Of a DNA stretch of 64,000 bases, positions 33,340 through 44,069 are shown in pieces. The notes under the pieces were generated by a model that was not told the origin of the DNA, searched no databases, and was given only the letters and a program-made list of their open reading frames with translations. Positions within the stretch are counted from its first letter, which is position 1. Every line of letters starts with the position of its first letter. The stretch is from Phyllostachys edulis. Its lineage: Eukaryota > Streptophyta > Magnoliopsida > Poales > Poaceae. The position numbers and the translations under genes are program-made. Location: NCBI GenBank assembly GCA_036346405.1, contig CM070561.1, positions 31,156,215-31,220,214 of the forward strand. The letters are read 5' to 3'.

Positions 33340-34677
33340 GTGGATAATGGGGCAACTGATGCACTTTCCCAGGTCAGTCATCTCATACATTTGGAGGTGT
33401 TTTCCTGTTGTCGACCTGACTGGGTACAGGAAGTATTAAACTCGTATGAGATGGATCCTGATGCTCAAACTCTTCTCACTTCCTTGGTGATTCAAAGTCC
33501 TGACCACAAGGGATATACATTGGAACATGGCTTAATCAAGTATTCTGGCCGAATTTGGATTGGCAACAATTCAGCTTTACGCACCAAGTTAATCAGCAAT
33601 TTTCATGCAACTGCTGTTAGGGGACATTCTGGTGTGTTAGCAACATACCATCGCATAAAGAGGTTATTCTATTGGTTGGGGCTCAAGAGTGCAGTCGAGG
33701 ACTATGTCAAACAATGCCAAACATGTCAATAGGCTAAACATGAGCACACTCAGACGGCTGGCACATTACAGCCGTTGCCCATTTCGGACGGTGTCTGGCA
33801 AGATCTAACGATGGACTTCATTGAAGGCCTACCTAAGTCAGAAACCTATGATGTGATTGTAGTCATTGTTGATCGGCTAACGAAGTATGCGCATTTCCTT
33901 GCCTTACGACATCCATTTACAGCATCACAAGTGGCCACCGTTTTCTTGGACAACATTGTGAAATTACATGGGGTGCTGCGCTCGATTGTCTCTGATCGGG
34001 ACAAGATCTTCACAAGTACATTTTTGCGCGCATTATTCAAGGCAGTAGGCACAAAATTACATTATAGCATGGCATATCATCCTCAAACCGACGGGCAATC
34101 TGAACGTGTTAATCAATGTTTGGAGATGTACTTGCGTTGTGCAGTTCATAATTGTCCAAAGAAGTGGAAATCTTGGTTGGCAATGGCTGAGTTCTGGTGC
34201 AACACCAACTTTCACTCTTCTTTTGGTTGTTCCCTGTTTAAGGCTCTGTATGGCGTGGAACCGAACTTTGGAGCAATGCCCAATTTCTCTAGGCAATCAA
34301 CCACTGAAGCTACTCTGCTGGCTCAGGATCAGCACTCTTATACTGACATGCTCAAGACTCAACTAGCTCGAGCACAGATTCGCATGAAGCTACAGACCGA
34401 CAAGAACCGGCAGGACCGACAATTTCAGTTCAGTGAACAGGTCCTCTTGAAACTTCAACCTTATGCTCAGCACTCCATTGTCAATCGGCCATTTTCGAAG
34501 TTGGATTTCAAGTATTTCGGTCTGTTTTCGGTGCTGAAATGGATTGGTGTAGTCGCTTATAAACTCCAATTACCAGACACCAGTGCAGTCCATCTAGTCT
34601 TTCATGTTTCACAACTGAAACCGTTTACTCCCAACTATTCTCCAATCTTCAAAGATCTGGACACCGTGGTGATTTGA
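33340..34677 (+). pseudogene. Gypsy integrase of the Reina-like element
   Basis: The zinc-binding half (33340-33732) ends YVKQCQTCQ followed by a TAG. The core (33775-34677) keeps all three catalytic positions: LTMDFIEGLP, IVSDRDKIF and DGQSERVNQ. The C-terminal part reads HLVFHVSQLKPF. The tail after 34677 continues in other frames with a chromodomain-like LLVKWSTLP. It is the best preserved enzyme domain in the window, yet separated by a stop from its zinc finger. Confidence 0.88.
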
Positions 34678-35260
34678 CAGTCGGCACTCCTGCACCGGTT
34701 GATATTTTGGATTGCTGGTTGGTGAAAAAGGGTAGTTCCGCGATGCAACAACTACTCGTCAAGTGGTCGACGTTGCCTGTCGAGTGCGCCACCTAGGAGG
34801 ATTCTTTCATGCTTCACAGCAGGTTTCCTCAGGCAGCGATCTGGGGACCAGATTCAGCTCAAGGGGGGGGGGCGAGTGTCACAACCCCATGCTCCATGGT
34901 GCTGGACACAGAAGGCTTGGCTACTACGTAGAGGAAGACGAAGCTGAAGATCCAAATGACTGAGAAGGAAGACCCTGATAGTGGGACTGCAAGGAAGGAA
35001 GATGTCTCTATGAGTAATGCATAGGCGTGTGTGGGAATGGGTGTGGTGCCGAAGGGCCCACATGGCAGTGTAACTTATGAAAGTATAAACTATGTACTAG
35101 GTGGAACACTTTTGGTTTTATGGAAGAAAAGAGATAGCAAATGTCCCCACCTTCTGTCTGTTTTCCTCTCATCCCTATTCCTCATCTTTTGTCGTATTTC
35201 TGACCACTGTAATGCTTCCAATCCTCGACGAAACTTCTTAGCTACGATCGGTTCGTTACA

Positions 35261-35396
35261 AGGTGAAGGCGGAGGTAGGAGTGGAGGGAGAAGAGGAGAG
35301 GAGGGAGGAGGCGCCGGTGGTGGGACAGCAGAAGAGGAGGAGGTCGGCAACGGTGAGGTGGCGGTGCGCGGCGGCAGCCTCTGACGGTGGCTCCAT
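35261..35396 (-). pseudogene. CTC1: CTC1 exon 1, first piece with start codon
   Basis: Minus strand: an ATG at 35396-35394 opens MEPPSEAAAAHRHLTVADLL, then PTTGASSLLSSSPS, and runs in frame into the Reina-like insertion. A Ser-rich N-terminus after LTVADL agrees with grass CTC1 as I recall it. I chose this start because it is the first ATG in the frame that continues through the target site. Four bases upstream the hAT inverted end begins, so the native leader and promoter are displaced. Confidence 0.7.
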
Positions 35397-35981
35397 GGCT
35401 AGGGGTAGTGGTCACTAGATGGGCCGCCTGATGCGACACGGCATGCACGGCCACGACCATCCTGGCCCACGTGTTAAACGGTCCGCATCAGCGTCTTGCC
35501 CACGTCTTAAGCAGTAGCCTGACACGGTTTGTTGGTCGTTCGTGCCGATCCACCTGCCGACGAGGCAACCCAGGCACGGTGGCTCGTTTGGCCCAGCGGG
35601 CCAAGGCCGACCCACTTAGCCCGTTACGCCCGAAAGTTAAAAAAATCTAAAAAAATGGGGAAAATGTGTAGAATTCAGAAATAGGTATAAAAGTTGTAAA
35701 AAATGAGACAAGCGTATTAAAATTTTAATAAGGAGTGTTATTAATGTTCAAATGGTTGTCTCGTTAAAAATCTTTGCCAAGTAAAAACTCAACATGAGAA
35801 AACCTTGGCCAAGGAAAAAGATTACAACCTATAGCTCTACGTACATCCATGTTCTAACTGTCGTTGTCTAGGTACAGATTTTTGAACACCTCCGACAACT
35901 CTATATCTTCCTCAGAGTATTGTGTTCGTGAATCAGCTTGTTCTCAGTCCTTCACAGTTAGAAGTATATCCACTATCTCAC

Positions 35982-36341
35982 TTATGAGATGTATTCTTCT
36001 CTCCTCAATATTCTTCCAAAAAGATTGAAAGTAGGCTCGGAAGAAACCGCATAGATAGGAACAATTAACACATCATGTGCAAGTATGGATATCACGGGAT
36101 ATGTTAACTTATAGTTATGCCACCATTGCAAAATTTCGAAATCTTCTAAGTTGAAATCCACAATATCGCTGTTTAGATAGGCAGATAGCTCCCCACTCCT
36201 TAGGTGAGAGGTTGGTCTTGGCTGAGAAGGTGCCGCTATAGAAGAAGAAGACCTGGATGTGGACGAAGATCCTGCACCCCAGGTCTTGCTCCGCAGATTT
36301 GTCTTGTTACTTGTGCTGGGTGCTAGTGGAGGTCGTTGCAA
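35982..36341 (-). pseudogene. hAT transposase C-terminal dimerisation domain
   Basis: Reads ELSAYLNSDIV, then FEILQWWHNYKLTYPVISIL and VSSEPTFNLFGRIL. This is the hAT C-terminal dimerisation signature. The usual SSExxFSxxGR block is present with substitutions. It ends close to the left inverted end, as expected for the transposase 3' end. Confidence 0.85.
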
Positions 36342-36846
36342 GCGGACTCCTTGTAACTTATTTTTATACCTTTGGAAAACCTCATATAATTGAGAATAAA
36401 CATCTGTAAAATAGTTAGAATGGTCTAACCCTGTAGTATCACTAAGAAGATCAAGAACATTAGCAAATCCATCAATTGTAGCTCTAGGATCTAAAATAAT
36501 GCAAATGCATATAGGAAAGGGATTTCTTTCTAATATTTAAGATATTTAGTTTTCATAGCAACAATGGCCTCTCTTTTAAGACTGTATCATTTTCATAGTT
36601 TTTTAATTGACTAGCAATTGTAAAATACTATGCACAATAATAGTAGATGTTGGATAATAAACAGCGAATAAAGCAACAACAGCCTCATAAAAAAATTCTA
36701 AAAACTGAAGTATCTTCTCAACAATGAACCAATATTGCTCAGTCAATAGTACACTATCGTCAGTGCTTTGATAGTTTGTTTGAATAAAAAAAAGAAAAAC
36801 TGCTCTTATATGGTAAAAGACTCTTAAGCATCAAGTAAGTAGAGTT

Positions 36847-37045
36847 TCATCTTACCGGCATGTCCAAACCGAATTTTCTTGGACGTACACCCATCGCCCT
36901 GCAAAAGTTCTTATATGCTGCTATTCTTATGTGAGAACTATTCAAGTAAGATATCACATCGCAAAAAGTTTTAACATACAAATTCAACCTCTTCAAACCG
37001 CATTTGACTATAAGGTTAATAATATGACAAGCGCATAGCTGATTG
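36847..37045 (-). pseudogene. hAT transposase middle fragment
   Basis: CACHIINLIVKCGLKRLN, then RPRKFGLDMPVR: the conserved (C/S)AHILNLIVxxGL and the start of the DxxVRWNST region of RICESLEEPER/Ac-type transposases. It is broken upstream at 37043/37044 by the LTR insertion. The stretch between here and the C-terminal domain holds stops. Confidence 0.85.
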
Positions 37046-38924
37046 TGAGGACCGCTCTTGGGAGCTCCTGGAGATAACTCCCAGGACCTCCCCAGGAGGT
37101 CTGACAGGACCACCTAGAGGTCTGGGAGGACCTCCAAGACCACCCGAGGTCTCCCAGGGCCGCCAGGAGGTCTCCAGGACCTCCCTAGGAGGACTTGAGG
37201 GTCCACCCGGAGGTCCTCTGAGACCACCCGAAGGTCCTGATCTCCGTGCACACCGAGCTAGTCCCGTGATCGAGATTGGCTAGCTCAGCACTCTCACATC
37301 GGTGTAATCAAATCCATACAACAGAACAAAGATGAAGCGCATAAATTAACACATATATTAATAAGGGACCTTAAGGTCAAGGTTTGTATAGGGTGCCTCT
37401 CAAGGCTAACGGCAAAAGAGAACAACAACACAGCAGAAAACAAAACAATTACAGGGCCCATTTGGCTAGCCCACAGGCTACCAAGTGGAGGACGTCCTAG
37501 CGCGTAGGGTCTTCAAAGAGCTCCCCTCCTGAGAGCACAAGACCTCCTAGATCTCCCACCTCTGCTGATTAAAACAGAGGGCACAAGCCAATGAGTACTT
37601 TGAATGTACTCAGCAAGCCGTGGGGACAATGTATGCAAGTAATATTCATGCACGGCTTGACAAGGTGAGCTGTATGGTTAGTTTGCAAAAGTAAGGTTGG
37701 CAGTAAATAGCATGTATAGATTGCAAAGCTCAAGTTAAAACAATAATACATAAGTATATTTGATTTTTCAAAGGAGTCAGTGAGCACCCACTCACTCCCA
37801 AGGCACCAACCCGGACCTCTCTGGAGCACCCACTCCAGAGCACCACAAGACCGGCCTCTGGACCACTTCGCGAGCCAGCCATGACCCCTCTAGAGCCGGC
37901 CAAGGTCTCTTCAAGGTAAAAGCCATGACCTCTCATTCGAAATCTCCAGGTGTGTCCATAACCGAGGACGCGGCTATTCGAATAGATTTACTCTGTAGAG
38001 ATGTACAACTTTACCCACAAGAGGTAGTCGCTTGATATAACACACGTTACCTTAGACATGTGAATCAAGTAGAGACCACCACCGGGCTTTTACAAAGGTA
38101 CGCTCCGACTTAGTTCTGCCCGCTGAGGTTTCGCTTCTGGTTGGGCTGCAACCTCAACCGGATTCGTGCCCCCTCTTGCGCCAGCGCGTCAACGCCCAAC
38201 CACAATAGAACCAAATCAGAACATCCCTAGTTATTACACCCGGTCCACCCCATAATGGACATGTGGTTGCACGGCATGGCCCAGATCAATGGCTCCCAAG
38301 GTTCAGTCCTTAAATGGCTGCTCAGGCGAGGCTAACCACAACCCAGATGTGACCCCATAGCAACAACTCATGGGGCACCCAGGTGACCCCCATAGCAACA
38401 ACTCATGGAGCACCCAAGTGACTCCATAGCAACAACTTATGGAGCACCCACTACTCGCTTCTTGCCAACTCGCCTGAGCATAAAACAGTTTTGGGGTTTC
38501 ACCTTGGCCAAGGACCATCCTGGTCTTGGCACAACATGTTTTAACAAAGTGGTCTTGCACCACAAACAACACAACCTGCGGCACCAACCACAGTTGCTTA
38601 TCAGTGACACCAACCAAGTTCTATAATTCAATTAGTCAAGTTTAGCAATATCGTTTCATGAAGAGATTAGCGTCTACTAGAGCATGGCTAAGCAAGTACG
38701 ATACCCATGTTGGCCATAACAATATGAAACCAACTAACAGTACCCATCCTAAAGTGTTCGAGGAAACATGTCAACATGTGGATTGCCAAATAAACAAGGA
38801 GGCATAAAACAGGTAGGTATTTAACTAGAGCCCAAACCAGCCTTTATACAAATAGCCAATGCAGGTTTATAACAAAACAAAGTACTTTTTGTAAAGATAT
38901 GTTCAAAATGATCAAGGACCACGA

Positions 38925-39000
38925 CTTGCCTTCAGTGGCAAGCTGCTGAGCTTCAACAAGGGCTGCTGGATCTTCGAGCTCCTCAGCACCAATGAAATCT
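38925..39000 (-). other. Exon-like acidic module in the LTR
   Basis: On the minus strand a T-rich tract ends 'catgtag', then an open stretch reads DFIGAEELEDPAALVEAQQL and ends GAAG followed by GCAAGTC. This is the same acidic composition and the same GC-type donor motif as the modules at 46542-46613 and 52652-52723. Confidence 0.45.
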
Positions 39001-39479
39001 ACATGTTGCAAGAAAACAAATAAATAAAACAACTCAAAAAGAAACCGAAAAGGAACTAGATAGAGCCAAAAGGAGAAGAGGTCCACAAGAAGGGAGGTCC
39101 AACAAGGGGGAGGTCCAAAACAGAGGGGGTCCCAGAGGAGCAAGGGGAGTTTCTCCAGAATGGAGAGAGACGGAGAGGAGGGTTGAAAAGAAGAACAAGG
39201 AGGCAGTGGTCACTCTGTGATGCTCTATTTAAAGGGAAAAAGGAGAATAGGACCACCACTAAAAGAAGTGACCAGGTTCAAGGCATTGGTACAAAAGGTA
39301 CACTGCTAGCAAGTACCAAAAGGACATAAATAGGGCTAAGGAAGTGACAAAAAGTAGAAAAATGTACAATGGTAGATGACAGCATTTAATGTGACCCAAC
39401 CCACATCAAATGTGCTTAAGATCTTGAAGCGGAGTAATTGAGAAAGTGAGCAGGTCTATCAAGAGGTGAACAGACCCGT

Positions 39480-39720
39480 CAAAGGGGTGGCCTGAAGGGG
39501 AGACCCAAAAAGGAGGTCCAAGGGAGAGGTCCAAAGAGGAGGTCCTGTGAGGAGATCCAAGGAGGAGGTCCTGCGAGGAGGTCCTGAGAGGAGGTCCTGC
39601 GAGGAGATCCAAGGAGGAAGTCCTACGAGGAGGTCCTGAGAGGAGATCCTGCGAGGAGGTTCAAAAGACACGAGGAGGTCTTAAGGACAGGAGGTCCAAA
39701 ACACTACAAGGAGGTCTTGA
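39480..39720. repeat. Short 'gaggtcc' tandem repeats
   Basis: Repeats of about 12-24 bp on the theme ggaggtcctgcgaggag / gatccaaggaggag. They belong to the large LTR and give long open but meaningless frames on the minus strand. Confidence 0.85.
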
Positions 39721-40169
39721 TGGTTAGATCTCTCAAACGAGATCCCAACGGTCAAGATCGAGAGCAAAAGGGAGGTCCGCGGAAGCAAGGATACGCTGGA
39801 AGGACAGGGGCCGTTAGATCTTGATCGACGAGCAAGGCAAATGGGCGATTCGACCAGCTTAACGAGCCATCTAGACCAAGCCGTCGATGCGGTCGAGGGC
39901 ACAGAAAGGATGGAATGTTCAGACCGGGCGAATGCTCCAACTAAACCAAGCCGTCCGATACAGATCGGATGGCTAAAAGGAAAGAGGATGTTCGGACTGA
40001 GCGAACGTGCCAACAAGATTGGGTCGTCTGATAAGCATCAAACGGTCCTAAGGCGAGGAAGGCAAAAAAAACTCGAGCGGTACGACCGCAAGAGCCAGCG
40101 GTGGGTCCAAACGCTAGGGAGGTCTAGACCTTCAGATTCAAAGATCAAACAGAGGAGAGGTCTGGACGG

Positions 40170-40700
40170 TTAAGATCTCAAAAAGGGGAGGTCCTAACGG
40201 CCAGATCTAATAAGGGGGAGGTCTGAGCGGTTAAGATGTCCAAAGGGGGGATCCTAACGGCCAGATCTAACAAGGGGGAGGTCTGACCGATTAAGATCTC
40301 CAAAGGGGAGGTCCTAACGACCAGATCTAACAAGGGGGAGGTCTAAGCGGTTAAGATCTCCAAAGGGGAGGTCCTAACGGCCAGTCCAACAAGGGGGAGG
40401 TCTGAACGGTTAAGATCTCCAAAGGGGAGGTCCTAACGGCCAGATCTAACAAGGGGAAGGTCTGAACGGTTAAGATCTCTAAAGAGGAGGTCCTAACGGC
40501 CAGATCTAACAAGGGGGAGGTCTGAATGGTTAAGATTTCCAAAGGGGAGGTCCTAACGGCCAGATCTAACAAGGGGGAGGTCTGAATGGTTAAGATATCC
40601 AAAGAGGAGGTCCTAATGGCCAGATCTAACAAGGGAGAGGTCTGAACGGTTAAGATCTCCAAAGGGGATGTCCTAACGGCCAAATCTAACAAAATGGAAG
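40170..40700. repeat. Tandem array, about nine copies of a 60-bp unit
   Basis: The unit is 'ggaggtcctaacggccagat' followed by 'ctaacaagggggaggtctga' and 'acggttaagatctccaaagg'. Copies are nearly identical and almost all 60 bp. Because 60 is divisible by 3, the minus strand stays open and encodes a 20-residue repeat (LDLAVRTSPLEILTVQTSP type). I do not regard it as a real protein. Confidence 0.92.
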
Positions 40701-41375
40701 GTCTATTTGGACCCGAGAAAGTTCAAACAAACTAGAGAGCATTCAAAAGAACACGAGAGGGCCCTAAATGAACCCGGGGAGGTTCAAATGGGTAGAGGGA
40801 GGTCTTGGCTGAACGCCGGGAGGTCCAATTGGACACGGGGAGTTCAAAAGGAGCTCCATATGGATACAAGGAGGTCCATATGGGCACGGGGAGGTCTAAA
40901 AGAACTCTGGGATGCTCAAATGTACTCAGGGAGTTCAAATGAACGTTGAGAGGTCCACGGGGAGGTCCACACAGAGAAAGAGGTCTAGATCAAAAGAGAT
41001 CTAGACAAATATGAAAGTTTAGACCAGAGAGGAGGTCTAAACACAAAGTGATTCAAACCAACAAAGAGGAGGTCTCGACTAAAGGAAGTCCAAACAAAAG
41101 ATACAAGGAAAGGTCCAGAGATCAAAAAGGTTTGAAACACAAACCCGAGCTGGTCTAAACTCAAAAGGGAGGTCTTAGACCAACAAAGGGGTCTGAGCAA
41201 GGGGGAGGTCCAACACAAAGGAGGTTTGGACCGAGGGAGATGTCCAAACACAGAAGAGGTCCTGGAAAGGAGAAGCCAAGCTTAAAGGCTCACAGAGCAA
41301 AAAGAGAAAAGGAAAACTCCAACAAACTCTAGAAGAAACCAAACTAATTTAGTTGAAGTTTAAGCAAGTGTTTTA

Positions 41376-41716
41376 CATCTTGTAGTATGTCTAAGCAAGT
41401 GCTCTGTTCCACCTGAAGACTTTGCAGACAATTCATTGCGATAAATTTTGCAAACAACATATGGTACCTTATTTCCCTGTCCATTTGGCTTGGTTGTCCT
41501 GTCGAAATTCTCCCAGACTCTTGATGTAGACAACCTTTACCTCTTTGCTCCGGTGGTCGTGGACGAAGATGCTACCGTAGAACCTGATGACGGAACTCCA
41601 CATTGTCCTCCCGATAACAACCGCGGTTGGTTTGAGGCAGCCGAAGCTTCCATGGATGTAACTTCCTCCAGTGAAAGTCTGTAATCACTAATAGCAAAGC
41701 TATCGTAATTTTCCAT
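41376..41716 (-). pseudogene. hAT transposase N-terminus with BED zinc finger
   Basis: ATG at 41716 (minus) opens MENYDSFAISDYRLSLEEV. An in-frame TAA follows after TTTGAKR, then VWENFDRTTKP, VVCKIYRNELSAKSSGGTEH and LLRHTTRCK. W...F, CxxC-like and H...C spacing identify a BED finger; the first Cys pair is reduced (VVCKIYRN). The premature stop and the missing central part show it is dead. Confidence 0.8.
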
Positions 41717-42425
41717 AACGAAAATTGTAAAATCGAAATTAACACTATTATTTTTTTGAATTTTGCCAAATTATCTCACAATAAATTTGAATTTGCACAA
41801 TAGAATTTGAAGGAGATTGAGGAATGGATGGGTGCTGAATGAGGGGGGTATGGTGGTGCCTCCCTCCTGCCTCTCCCTTTTCTCCCTCTGCTTTGGCCTC
41901 TTCGCCGCCACACAAAACACGCCCAGACGGGCACCTTGTTGTTCCGCTGGCCCGCCACCCTCCGCGCCACCCCATGCCGACAGCGCCCCCTCCTAGCCCC
42001 CTCTCTCCACTCTGGGCGTCAGCTGTGGCCCCGTCCCCTCCTTCCTCTTCTCTTCTCCCCAGACCGTCCTCCTCCTCTTCTCTTCCTTCGCTTAGACCAC
42101 GGCGCCGCAGCCGCAACCCCACACCCTCCTCCTTGGTGCTAGCGGCCTCCTCCTCGCCGTCGGCGCCGTGCCGCCGCTCTGCCCTTTGGGCTCCCCCTCC
42201 CCTCTCCGTGTCGGGCCTGACATGGCCCGACACTGTATGTGTTGTGCTAGGTTGGCCCACCCCACTGTGCCGGGGTGCCAGCCTAAGCACAGGCCATGCC
42301 TTCGTGTCATGTCGACTCGGCCCGTGTATAGTGTGGGTCGTGCTGTGCCTGGGCTGGGCCAATAGTGACGTGCCTCGGGCCGGCCCAGCGGGCACGTCCC
42401 GTCTGGCCACCTCTAGCTAAGGGTT

Positions 42426-42729
42426 GGGGAACAATTTTTATTATTTAACTTTATTTATTTATTTTTATTAATAACCATAATCTAACCGATTTCCAAATCT
42501 GACACTTTTGGCCATGCCACCAACCATGGCGTAGCAAACATCACGGCCATGCCATGTAAGTTAGCACCGAGCCACAAAATAGCATGTTTTGCCATGGCAA
42601 GGTTTGACCACTCTAGGATTGCCACGCTATAGGCTATGGCGTGGTAAAAAAGATCAGATTTGAAAATAAAGTTTGAAAATAGTTATTAATAAAATATTTT
42701 TAAAATAGATTATTTAATACAAAAATTCC
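42426..42729. mobile_element. MULE-type MITE, same family as 6986-7368
   Basis: Left end ggggaacaatttttattatttaac, right end the inverse (gattatttaatacaaaaattcc). The centre carries 'ccatgccac/atggcgtgg' words like the other copy. No target duplication is clear here. Confidence 0.6.
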
Positions 42730-43202
42730 AGAGGCAGGAAGTGGAGAAGGGGAAAGAGGTGTTAGGCCCCCTTGGCAGCGGGATGAATGGTAGTGGGTAA
42801 GTGGCCTGGGCCTATGCATGTGGTCTCAATTATGTTGGGCCATATCATGTTCCATTTTGCCTATGGAATTTTTTTTAGAACTTTTTGTCTATGGACCGCG
42901 AGTGCGTGGACTCTGATCTGTAGAAAAATCGACCAATTCATCGTGATCTAATACCTTGTGTGGAACTTTGGATTTTTTTTTTAATACTACAGGAACTGAA
43001 CTGTTTCGTTTGCTACTGCTTAAAAGGTTGTTGGAGCTAACGAGAATCCAGATATTGTGTTGGGAACCCAATAACCCTTCTTGTTGACGCAATCGGATTT
43101 TGAACTAAAAATCCACCCATAGTTTGGCTCAAAATCGGACCATTTCAAACCCATTCAAACAAAGTCTGAGCCGAGAAGCCCAGCGTTTGCTATTGCTTAT
43201 TC
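42730..43202. other. Intergenic, possibly the original CTC1 upstream region
   Basis: No coding region recognised. Because the hAT element separates the CTC1 start codon from this side, the native CTC1 promoter, if kept, would lie here on the minus strand. I see no decisive promoter element. Confidence 0.3.
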
Positions 43203-43798
43203 AAGGCCTGTTTGGTATGGCTAATGCTTTTATAAAAAAAAAACAGTTTTCGGCTAGACTGAACGACTGAGTTGAAGATGTTTGGTGTTTAGTGGTCTGG
43301 CTAGAGCTTCGGAGTTGGGAAATGTCTAAAATGCCCTTGGAGAAAATGTTGACAATTAATGATAATTAACTAACAATTAATGGCAATTATCAGCAATTAA
43401 CAACAATTAACCGCATCGGTAAGGGAGGAGGGAAGCTAGGGCGGCGGCGCCAACGGAGGAGGCTGGCCGGGGCAACGGCACCGTGGGAGGAGGCGACCGA
43501 CCGGAGTGGGAGGGAGGCGATCGAGGGCGGAGGAGAAGGGAGCTGATCAGAGGAGGCGTAGGGCAGGCGAAGACAGCTAGGGCTATGGTTCGGGCGGACG
43601 GGCGGGCGGAGGCTGGTGTGGATTTAGAATTATATATGTGGTAGGGGGAGATAAAGTTCTCCAACTCTTATGACAAACTCAGAACACCATCCTACCGAAG
43701 CCGTGGAAAGCTACTTTAGAACGACTTCCGACTTTTCTAAAAACAGTTGAAGAAAGCCGCTCGTTTGGAAGCCAAAAACGTCGACAAACATGACCCTT
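43203..43798. mobile_element. MITE-like element with 'ggcctgtttgg' ends
   Basis: Left aaggcctgtttggtatggct, right the inverse of aagggtcatgtttgtcgacg. The sub-ends share 'ttggaagcc / ttcggagttgg' words. The inside holds a GC-rich 250-bp segment (43410-43600) unlike the AT-rich rest. The end wording resembles PIF/Harbinger or hAT-type grass MITEs; the target duplication is unclear. Confidence 0.5.
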
Positions 43799-44060
43799 AG
43801 TGTTCTCGAGACAAGCAATCCTGAGAAATATGCACTCGTAGCTTGTCAGATGGAGCTACTCTAGAGCTTTCTTGCCTGCTTAAACCACACAATCACTTAC
43901 ACCTCACAAACCTAATCCACTGCCAAAAATAGAAAATACCTAAATATGGAAAAAGAAAGAAAGAAATATATTGAGCACCGTCTTAGTCACACAACGAGGG
44001 GATCCGATTGGCTCGGCTGTCGCCTTCCAGTCGCACGTCGACGACAGCGACAAGAACACT
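43799..44060 (+). other. Possible short coding trace split by a MITE
   Basis: A frame reading VTQRGDPIGSAVAFQSHVDD up to NTSER runs into the MITE at 44070. If the MITE and one target copy are removed the frame continues ATRKFILGDPIAR. I do not recognise the protein and it may be chance. Confidence 0.25.
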
Positions 44061-44069
44061 AGCGAAAGA

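Larger units (their letters stand above)
29646..35260 (+). mobile_element. Gypsy retrotransposon (Reina-like chromovirus) inserted in CTC1 exon 1 (5615 bp)
   Basis: LTRs 29646-30080 (435 bp) and 34877-35260 (384 bp), both TGTCACAACCCC...TTCGTTACA. The primer-binding site is TGGTATCAGAGCC (30084-30096) and the polypurine tract 'aagggggggggg' (34861-34872). The target duplication is aggcg (29641-29645) and aggtg (35261-35265), one mismatch. Coding order is gag, protease, RT, RNase H, integrase, then a chromodomain-like tail. The compact size with short LTRs fits the Reina clade. The left LTR contains an extra ~50-bp tandem duplication ('cttatgatggtgccgaagg') that explains most of the length difference. 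Confidence 0.92.
37044..41375 (-). repeat. Large (about 4.3 kb) gypsy-type LTR inside the hAT element
   Basis: The left edge reads TGTGAGGACCGC on the plus strand, so the minus end is GGTCCTCACA, a common end of Del/Tekay-type LTRs. It interrupts the hAT transposase between 37043 and the zinc-finger exon at 41376. No gag or pol is present, so I read it as a solo or truncated LTR. The right edge is not resolved and no 5-bp duplication was found. About 250 codons of transposase are missing at the junction, which suggests a deletion. It contains GC-rich 'gaggtcc' repeats and an exon-like module at about 38925-39000. Confidence 0.6.
35400..42415 (-). mobile_element. hAT transposon (Ac-like), decayed, with large LTR inside
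   Basis: The left end TAGGGGTAGTGG (35400) and right end ...CCACCTCTA (42415) are imperfect inverted copies. Both subterminal regions are rich in GGCCC/GGGCC words, typical of hAT enzyme-binding sites. Three transposase fragments lie inside on the minus strand. A convincing 8-bp target duplication is not seen (tccatggc versus gctaaggg), so one end may have been altered. Without the LTR insertion the element would be about 2.7 kb, short for an autonomous Ac-type element, which implies internal loss. Confidence 0.7.

Noticed and set aside
40351..40692. 113-codon repetitive protein (20-residue repeats)
   Set aside because: A by-product of the 60-bp tandem array, with no start context or relatives that I know.
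37044..41375. Complete LTR retrotransposon with two LTRs
   Set aside because: No primer-binding site, gag or pol is visible and no direct repeat of the ends is found. Better read as one large LTR or its remnant.
41748..42410. 220- and 193-codon overlapping frames on both strands
   Set aside because: GC-rich subterminal region of the hAT element; open in several frames at once, no motif.
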